Source of the DNA: Pseudolabrys sp.
Lineage (GTDB): Bacteria > Pseudomonadota > Alphaproteobacteria > Rhizobiales > Xanthobacteraceae
Assembly (NCBI GenBank): GCA_019689975.1
Contig: JADGGK010000015.1
Coordinates: forward strand, 1 to 52,448
Length of the DNA: 52,448 bases
Direction of reading: 5' to 3'
The position numbers and the translations under genes are program-made. Below, piece after piece: positions 47,114 to 52,448 of the stretch (the stretch's first letter is position 1; each line of letters begins with the position of its first letter). The notes below the pieces were generated by a model. The model had not been told where the DNA came from. It searched no databases and saw only the letters and a program-made list of their open reading frames with translations.

Positions 47114-49681
47114 TTAAAGGTTTCTCAATACGGAAGCGGGCTTGTGTCGGAGTGCGGCAAAAGTGCCCACAAGCCCCATCGCCAGCGTCAGTGCGACGGC
47201 CGCCGCGGCCGCGGCGGCCGCCGGGCGCGGCAGCCAAACATAGGGCAAGTGCATCAATTTCGTTACGATCACCCATCCGGCCAGCGATCCGCTTGCCGTG
47301 CCGAACAGCGCCGCGAGCCCGCCCAGCATCGCATATTCGAGGGCATAGAGTCCGACGATGCCTCCCCGGGTCGCACCAAGGGTCCTGAGGATCACGGCAT
47401 CGTAGACGCGGTGACGCTGGCCGGCGGCCAGCGCGCCGCCCATCACCAGCGACGCCGCGACAAGGGTGACCACGCTTGCACCGCCGATTGCGCGGCCGAG
47501 ATTGGCCACAAGGGCGCCGAACGCCTCCAGTACCTCTTTCACCCGCACCGCGGCCACCATCGGAAAGGCGGCCGCAACCGCGCGAATCAAACGTCCCTCC
47601 TCCTGCGGCGTGCCGCCGTCGGGGAACGTGACGGTGGCAAGGCGCGTGTGCGGCGCGTCGACAAAACTGTTGGGCGAGAACACCATGACGAAATTGATGC
47701 TCAGGCTCTGCCAGTCGACGCGGCGTAGACTCGCGATGCGCGCGGTGATGTCACGGCCGAGCACGTTGACCGTCACCGTGTCCCCGAGCTTCAGACCGAG
47801 TCCCTCGGCGATGCGCTGCTCGAAGGAGACGAGCGGCGGCCCGTCATAATCGGGGTTCCACCATTCGCCGGCGGTGAGGCGTGATCCTTTCGGTAGCTCG
47901 CGAGCGTAAGTGAGGCCGCGGTCGCTCTGCAGAACCCAGGCGACATCGGGGTCGGGATTAAGGTCCTCCGCGCGCATGCCGCGCGCGGCGACGATGCGCC
48001 CGCGCAACATGGGCACTTCGTCCAGCCGCGCATGCGGTGCCTGACGACGCAGGAAGGCGTTGAAGCGATCCGCCTGATCGACGGGAATGTCGAGGAAATA
48101 GAACGATGGCGCCTTGGCCGGCAGCTCGGCCGCGAACTGTCGCCGTAGATTGCCGTCGATCTCGTTCACGCTGACCAGGAGCGCGATTCCGAGGCCGAGC
48201 GAGAGCACGATGCTCGAGGTGGGGGCGCCCGGACGGTGGATGCCGGCAACCGCCAGTCGCAGGGCGACGGGGCCGAAGCGCGGCATCCGGGCGGCGGCAG
48301 CGACGATCAGCACGGCAACCAGGTGCAGCGCCGCGAACACCGCCGCGGCGATCGCGACATAGACTAGGGCGACGCGCCGGTCATAGGACGATATGATCGT
48401 CATTGCCGCAAGCAGGCCGCCGGCGCCCAGCGCGAGCGCGACATGGATACCGCGCGGCCGAGCGCGATGCGGCGCCACGAGATCACGAAACAGCGCCGCG
48501 GCCGGCACGTCGCACGCGCGGCTGAGCGGCCACAAGGAGAAGGCCAACCCGGTCAGCAGCCCGTAGAGCAGTGCAAGTGCGAGCACGGAAGGATGAAGAC
48601 CTGGCGTGAGCGGAAAGGGGGCCAGGGCGACGGCGAGGCTTTTCACGGCATAGGGTAGCAATGCGCCAGCGGCGACCCCGACGAGGCTGCCGATAAGGGC
48701 CATCAGCATCACCTGCGTCAAATAGATTGCGACCACCGTCCGGCCGTCCGCGCCCAAGGATTTGAGGATGGCGACGTTTTCCCGTCGACGGTCGAGATGG
48801 CTTTTCACCGCATTGCCGACGCCAACCCCGCCCATCAGCAGGGCGGTAAGCCCCGCCACGGTCAGAAACTCGATAAAGCGCGCGATATCCTGTTCGAGCC
48901 GCGGGGACACCTCGTTGCGGCTGCGGATCTCCCATCCGGCCTCCGGCAGTTGTGCGCGTGCCGCGTCCGCGACGGCGCCTACCGCGTCGCGATCGGCAGA
49001 CGACGGCAGACGCAGGCGATAGTGCCAGCGCACCAAAGCGCCCGGTTGCAGCAAACCGGTCGCGCGCAGCCCGGCCTCGTCCATCAAGAGCCGCGGCCCG
49101 AACGCAATGCCGCTCGCGAGCTTGTCGGGCTCGTTCACGAGCGCAGCACGGAGTTCGATGGTCGCCGCGCCGATGGCGAGCCTGGCGCCCGGCTTGAGGT
49201 TGAGTCGTGCCAGCAGGGTCGGATCCGCGACGGCGCCAAATGCTCCGTCGCGTTCGGTCAACGCCTCTCGCAGCGGAAGCGGCGGGTCGAGCGCGACCTC
49301 GCCATAGAGAGGATAGCTCTTGTCGACTGCCTTCAGTTCCACGAGCGCGGCCTCTCCGTCGCCCGCGCGTGCCATGGCGCGCAGCGTGGCGACCTGCGAC
49401 ACGAGGCCGTGCGCCTGCAGGAAGGCGAGTTCGCGCGGCGTGGCCGGGCGCTGAACCAACGTAAATGCCAAGTCGCCGCCCAGAATCGCGCGACCTTCCC
49501 GCGACAGACCTTCGGTCAAAGCGGCGGCTAGCGAAAGGATTCCGGCAATCGAGAACACCCCGAGCGCGATGCCGGCGATGAACACGTAAAATCCACGCAA
49601 ACCGCTGCGCGCCTCGCGCAGCGCGAAACGCAGCGGCAGCCATATCCGATTTGCCGACGCGATGCGGTTTGCAGACTTCAT
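47114..49681 (-). CDS. ybbP: FtsX-like ABC transporter permease (YbbP-type)
   Basis: An 855-residue permease with two FtsX-like modules. An N-terminal helix (FYVFIAGIALGVFSIAGILSLAAAL) precedes a periplasmic MacB-type domain. A first set of helices follows (FIEFLTVAGLTALLMGGVGVGNAVKSHLDRRRENVAILKSLGA-type coupling motif), then a second copy near the C-terminus (HRVYDAVILRTLGATRGGI). The architecture and partner are those of E. coli YbbAP, thought to act on envelope lipids or lipoproteins. The ATG overlaps the ybbA stop as ATGA, which fixes the start. Confidence 0.93.
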   Translation of the reverse strand: MKSANRIASANRIWLPLRFALREARSGLRGFYVFIAGIALGVFSIAGILSLAAALTEGLSREGRAILGGDLAFTLVQRPATPRELAFLQAHGLVSQVATLRAMARAGDGEAALVELKAVDKSYPLYGEVALDPPLPLREALTERDGAFGAVADPTLLARLNLKPGARLAIGAATIELRAALVNEPDKLASGIAFGPRLLMDEAGLRATGLLQPGALVRWHYRLRLPSSADRDAVGAVADAARAQLPEAGWEIRSRNEVSPRLEQDIARFIEFLTVAGLTALLMGGVGVGNAVKSHLDRRRENVAILKSLGADGRTVVAIYLTQVMLMALIGSLVGVAAGALLPYAVKSLAVALAPFPLTPGLHPSVLALALLYGLLTGLAFSLWPLSRACDVPAAALFRDLVAPHRARPRGIHVALALGAGGLLAAMTIISSYDRRVALVYVAIAAAVFAALHLVAVLIVAAAARMPRFGPVALRLAVAGIHRPGAPTSSIVLSLGLGIALLVSVNEIDGNLRRQFAAELPAKAPSFYFLDIPVDQADRFNAFLRRQAPHARLDEVPMLRGRIVAARGMRAEDLNPDPDVAWVLQSDRGLTYARELPKGSRLTAGEWWNPDYDGPPLVSFEQRIAEGLGLKLGDTVTVNVLGRDITARIASLRRVDWQSLSINFVMVFSPNSFVDAPHTRLATVTFPDGGTPQEEGRLIRAVAAAFPMVAAVRVKEVLEAFGALVANLGRAIGGASVVTLVAASLVMGGALAAGQRHRVYDAVILRTLGATRGGIVGLYALEYAMLGGLAALFGTASGSLAGWVIVTKLMHLPYVWLPRPAAAAAAAAVALTLAMGLVGTFAALRHKPASVLRNL

Positions 49682-50376
49682 CGAGCGTCCACCCCATCGA
49701 TGCGCCCCGATCGCAGGCGCGCGATCCGACGACAACGCATGGCGAGAGCCGCATCATGCGTCACCAGGACCAGCGTGGTGCCACGCCGAATTTGGATATC
49801 GAAAAGCAGCTCGATGATTTGCTGCCCGGTGTCCTCATCAAGATTGCCCGTGGGCTCATCGGCAAGAAGAATCGCCGGATCGGGCGCGACCGCGCGCGCA
49901 ATTGCAACGCGCTGCTGCTCGCCCCCGGACAGTTCCGTCGGATAATGGCGCAATCGGTCCTCAAGCCCGACGGCCACGAGTTCCTCCCGCGCCCGCTTGG
50001 TGGCGTCGGCGACGCCCGCAAGCTCGAGCGGCATCGCGACATTCTCGAGCGCGGTCAGCGTTGGAATGAGATGGAAGGATTGGAAGACGATGCCGATAGT
50101 ACGGCCGCGGAAGCGCGCCAACGCATCCTCATCGAGCGCGCTCAAATCCGCGCCCGCGACCCGTATGCGCCCACTGTCGGCGCGCTCAAGCCCTGCCATG
50201 ACCATGAGCAGGGTGGACTTGCCCGAGCCGGAAGGTCCGACCACTCCAAATGCCTCGCCGCGGCTTATATCAAGGTCGATGTCTTTGAGAATATGAACAC
50301 GGCTGGCACCGCGCCCGAGCGTCAGATTGACGCGCGAGAGCGTGATAGCCGGTCCGGAATGGGAGATGGTGGTCAT
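49678..50376 (-). CDS. ybbA: ABC transporter ATP-binding protein (YbbA/LolD-type)
   Basis: A 232-residue ATPase of the MacB/LolD group. It contains Walker A VGPSGSGKST (46-55), the Q-loop IGIVFQSFHLIPTLTALENVAMPLELAG-like region, signature LSGGEQQRVAIARA, and Walker B AILLADEPTGNLD. It is coupled to ybbP by ATGA. The start ATG (50376-50374) interlocks with the ATG of the divergent esterase gene through the palindrome CATG. Neither strand shows a good ribosome-binding site there, so both starts deserve checking. Confidence 0.93.
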   Translation of the reverse strand: MTTISHSGPAITLSRVNLTLGRGASRVHILKDIDLDISRGEAFGVVGPSGSGKSTLLMVMAGLERADSGRIRVAGADLSALDEDALARFRGRTIGIVFQSFHLIPTLTALENVAMPLELAGVADATKRAREELVAVGLEDRLRHYPTELSGGEQQRVAIARAVAPDPAILLADEPTGNLDEDTGQQIIELLFDIQIRRGTTLVLVTHDAALAMRCRRIARLRSGRIDGVDAR

Positions 50377-51073
50377 GCGGATTCGGCGACCGTGTTCTGG
50401 CTCATATGGACGGCCGGCGAAGCCGATCCGCGCTCGTCTGCACGCAGCGCTCGCCGCGATGGTCTGGATCGCGCTTGCCGGCGCCGCGGCAATGGCGGCC
50501 GATCGGCCGGTCAAGATCGTGGCATTCGGCGATTCCCTGACCGCCGGCTTCGGCCTGCCGGCTGACGCGGCCTTCCCCGCGCGTTTGGAGGCGGCGCTCA
50601 AGGCCAAAGGTTATGCCGTCACCGTCGCCAATGCCGGCGGTTCGGGCGACACGGCCTCGGCCGGCTTGGCCCGGCTCGATTGGTCGGTGCCCCGCGATGC
50701 CGATGCCGCCATCGTCGAATTCGGAGCCAACGACGCCTTGCGAGGAATCGATCCGCGCGTGACGCATTCCGCGCTCGAGTCGATACTCGACAGGCTCGCG
50801 CAGCGCCGCATTCCCGTCTTGCTGGCCGGCATGCGGGCGCCGCGCAATATGGGCGAGGACTTTGCCCGTGCTTTCGATGCCATCTATCCGGAGCTTGCCT
50901 CGGCGCATCAGGTCGTCTTTTATCCCTTCTTCCTCGACGGCGTCGCGACCGACCCACAACTCAATCAGGGTGACGGGATTCACCCGACGGCGGCCGGCGT
51001 CGACATCATCGTGACCCATATTCTACCGTATGCCGAAGAGCTGATCGGACGAGTCCGCGCCGGACACCATTAG
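50375..51073 (+). CDS. tesA: GDSL-type esterase / lysophospholipase (TesA-like)
   Basis: A secreted SGNH hydrolase. From 50375 it has 232 residues with a long, basic-then-hydrophobic signal (to about residue 42). Block I is VAFGDSLTAGFGLP (catalytic Ser 54). Later blocks are NAGGSGDTASAGLARLDW, VEFGANDALRGIDP, and GIHPTAAG with the catalytic Asp/His pair in GDGIHP. E. coli TesA is also divergent from ybbAP, which supports the identity. An ATG at 50459 would give a shorter signal lacking positive charges. thpR follows 22 bases later. Confidence 0.92.
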   Translation: MRIRRPCSGSYGRPAKPIRARLHAALAAMVWIALAGAAAMAADRPVKIVAFGDSLTAGFGLPADAAFPARLEAALKAKGYAVTVANAGGSGDTASAGLARLDWSVPRDADAAIVEFGANDALRGIDPRVTHSALESILDRLAQRRIPVLLAGMRAPRNMGEDFARAFDAIYPELASAHQVVFYPFFLDGVATDPQLNQGDGIHPTAAGVDIIVTHILPYAEELIGRVRAGHH

Positions 51074-51095
51074 CCGAATGCCATGGGTGAACGCC

Positions 51096-51641
51096 ATGCC
51101 GCGTCTGTTTACCGGGGTCGAAATTCCGCCCGAAATCGGCCAAGCATTGTCCACCTTGCGCGGCGGTCTGCCCGGTGCCCGGTGGGTCGACCCTGAGAAT
51201 TATCACCTGACGCTAAGATTTATAGGCGACGTCGACGACGTCGTCGCGCATGAGATTGCCTCCGTGCTCGATCGCATCAGACGCAGCGCCTTCGATTTGC
51301 GGCTCGAGGGGGTCTCGTCGTTCGGCGGGCGCAAGCCGCGGGCGGTGGTGGCGAACGTCGCGCCGGTACAGGCCCTGCTCGACGTGCAGGCCGAGCACGA
51401 GCGGCTGATGCAGCGTATCGGTCTGGAGCCAGACGGCCGCAAATACACACCGCATGTGACGATCGCGCGGCTGCGCGACTCTTCCAGCAGTCAGGTCGCC
51501 GATTATCTCGCCACGCGCGGCCTGTTCCGGACGTCGTCATTCCGCGTCTCGCGCTTCGTCCTGTTCTCCTCGCGCGCATCGACCGGCGGCGGTCCCTATG
51601 TCGTGGAGGCCGCTTACCCCTTCCTTCCGCCTTCCGATTAG
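51096..51641 (+). CDS. thpR: RNA 2',3'-cyclic phosphodiesterase
   Basis: A 181-residue 2H phosphoesterase that opens 2',3'-cyclic phosphate ends of RNA. The two catalytic HxT motifs are HLTL (His 37, in ENYHLTLRFIGDV) and HVTI (His 120, in YTPHVTIARL). The N-terminus MPRLFTGVEIPPEI is typical. GGGTGA lies six bases before the ATG at 51096; an upstream ATG at 51078 is less likely. The last four bases overlap the convergent acetyltransferase gene. Confidence 0.94.
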   Translation: MPRLFTGVEIPPEIGQALSTLRGGLPGARWVDPENYHLTLRFIGDVDDVVAHEIASVLDRIRRSAFDLRLEGVSSFGGRKPRAVVANVAPVQALLDVQAEHERLMQRIGLEPDGRKYTPHVTIARLRDSSSSQVADYLATRGLFRTSSFRVSRFVLFSSRASTGGGPYVVEAAYPFLPPSD

Positions 51642-52213
51642 GCGGTCCTCAACAATCTCAACTGCGCGTCCATGAAGGCGCTGACAAGTCCGTGCCCGTC
51701 CGCGAAAGCCTCGCGCAGGATCGACAGGGCAGTCGAACGCGGCGGATCCACCTCGCCGACCACGCTACCGAAATCGAACCTCAAGTCGGCGTCGAATTTC
51801 CGGGCCAATTGCTGCATGCGCTTGTTTTCCGCGAGACAATGCAGGCGCAGCAGCTTGATGCCGCGATTGCGCGCCGAAAGCAGCGTCCGATGCAAGAGCG
51901 CGGTGCCGACACCCTGGCTCTGCCAGGGTTCTTCGACGCTGAGTGCGGCTTCGGCCTCCCGCGCGAAGGGCCAGCCGATCGGCCGCAACTCCGCGGCGCC
52001 GCGCAGCGTGCCGTCGACAAAAAAGCCGTGCACCACCACGCCGATCTGTTTGGTCGAGGCGGCATGTCGGGCGATGAATTCATCGGCGACGACGCCGGAA
52101 AAACGCCGCCGGCGACTTTCGGGGTCAAGCCGCAGCAAATGGTCGCGATAGGCGTCGGTTTCCCCGATCCATAATTTGCGAATGACGCCGCGCTCGAGCA
52201 CAGTTTCCTTCAT
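51638..52213 (-). CDS. GNAT-family acetyltransferase
   Basis: A 191-residue GNAT protein: RLDPESRRRRFSG (common in this subgroup), VVHGFFVDGTLRGAAELRPIG, ALSVEEPWQSQGVGTALLHRTLLSARNRGIKLLRLHCLAENKRMQQLARKF-type acetyl-CoA region with the QGVGTAL loop. The first residues (KETVLERGVIRKLWIGETDAYRDHLL) suggest a protein or small-molecule acetyltransferase related to those fused to CoA ligases, but the substrate is unknown. It is convergent with thpR (4-base overlap). Confidence 0.9.
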   Translation of the reverse strand: MKETVLERGVIRKLWIGETDAYRDHLLRLDPESRRRRFSGVVADEFIARHAASTKQIGVVVHGFFVDGTLRGAAELRPIGWPFAREAEAALSVEEPWQSQGVGTALLHRTLLSARNRGIKLLRLHCLAENKRMQQLARKFDADLRFDFGSVVGEVDPPRSTALSILREAFADGHGLVSAFMDAQLRLLRTA

Positions 52214-52448
52214 GTCGCGCGCTCCCGCCGCTTGCCCGCCGAGATGCGTATCCTGCCCGGCATGCGGAAAGCGCCATCGCGATCGCCGCTTGGGGACGGC
52301 TTATTGTTGTTTTGTTGTTCCAATTCCGCGCTCAGGATGTATGTTGCAACGCAACAAATGCGAGGGGTGGAGCGCGATCCGCGGGTTGGCCCGGTGAAAA
52401 ATGCATGGCTGAGGGAATGGGGCCTGTGCAATCGTCCGGGCGATCGCC
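52214..52448. other. Right-edge intergenic region
   Basis: No complete gene. The middle is AT-richer than the surroundings, with TTGTTGTTTTGTTGTT (52304-52319) and the inverted repeat TGTTGC-AAC-GCAACA (52342-52356), a likely regulatory region for the acetyltransferase gene or for a gene starting beyond the edge. An open frame from ATG 52405 runs to the window end but is too short to judge. Confidence 0.4.
52342..52356. promoter_or_regulatory. TGTTGC-N3-GCAACA inverted repeat
   Basis: Two perfect 6-bp arms with a 3-base spacer, lying just downstream of TTGTTG repeats. Similar TGC/GCA-rich dyads are recalled from phasin and PHA-regulator (PhaR) targets in alphaproteobacteria, but no such gene is visible before the window ends. 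Confidence 0.35.

Noticed and set aside
48483-49757. 424-residue minus-strand frame overlapping ybbP
   Set aside because: Same strand but wrong phase relative to ybbP; no motifs.

Overview
The window reads as core chromosome of an alphaproteobacterium, most probably a member of the Hyphomicrobiales (Rhizobiales) near Bradyrhizobium, Rhodopseudomonas or Xanthobacter. The DNA is GC-rich and nearly every gene is a housekeeping or conserved gene. Lineage markers include DUF2336 and DUF2794 proteins, SorAB-type sulfite dehydrogenase, hopanoid-modification genes, and a mesaconyl-CoA hydratase closely resembling that of Rhodobacter, which points to the ethylmalonyl-CoA pathway of acetyl-CoA assimilation. 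I found no rRNA or tRNA gene, insertion sequence, integrase, prophage or CRISPR array.

Layout. 1-3.4 kb: small hypothetical gene, argG, a lipoprotein and an M48/PDZ protease. 3.7-7.2 kb: sdhCDAB operon on the minus strand, divergent from a LysR regulator. 8.2-12 kb: mesaconyl-CoA hydratase (mch), type II NADH dehydrogenase, leuB. 12-15 kb: secreted hypothetical protein, sulfite dehydrogenase sorA-sorB with a strong terminator, and a membrane-anchored hypothetical protein. 15-19.6 kb: asd, a DUF2336 protein, beta-carbonic anhydrase and a malyl-CoA thioesterase-like CoA-ester lyase. 19.7-23.1 kb: leuD and leuC, separated by a zincin and two small secreted proteins. 23.4-27.3 kb: the ribosome and SRP cluster ffh-rpsP-rimM-trmD-rplS. 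27.6-29 kb: two exported proteins (SIMPL and GyrI-like). 29-33.4 kb: dapF-mtaB, an RluA-type pseudouridine synthase, ftsY and yciB. 33.5-37.4 kb: hopanoid genes hpnG, hpnA and hpnI, with a YkoP-like gene tightly linked to hpnI. 38-40.8 kb: ccmABCDG for cytochrome c maturation, divergent from acnA (41-43.7 kb). 43.8-52.2 kb: DUF1223 and DUF2794 proteins, two GNAT acetyltransferases, a Bax-inhibitor-1 protein, the ybbA-ybbP ABC transporter divergent from a TesA-like esterase, and thpR.

How the genes fit together. Aconitase, succinate dehydrogenase, NDH-2, SorAB and Ccm describe an aerobic respiratory cell with abundant c-type cytochromes. mch and the malyl-CoA thioesterase-like gene suggest growth on C2 compounds without a glyoxylate shunt. 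leuBCD, asd, dapF and argG supply amino acids and diaminopimelate. Ffh and FtsY (protein targeting) are both encoded here.

I do not see a clearly undescribed large system. The best leads are: (i) a perfect 12-bp inverted repeat in the ccmA/acnA divergent promoter region; (ii) the YkoP-like gene coupled to hpnI in a small hopanoid block between yciB and ccmG; (iii) an exported GyrI-like domain protein translationally coupled to a SIMPL protein; and (iv) two small secreted proteins between leuC and leuD.
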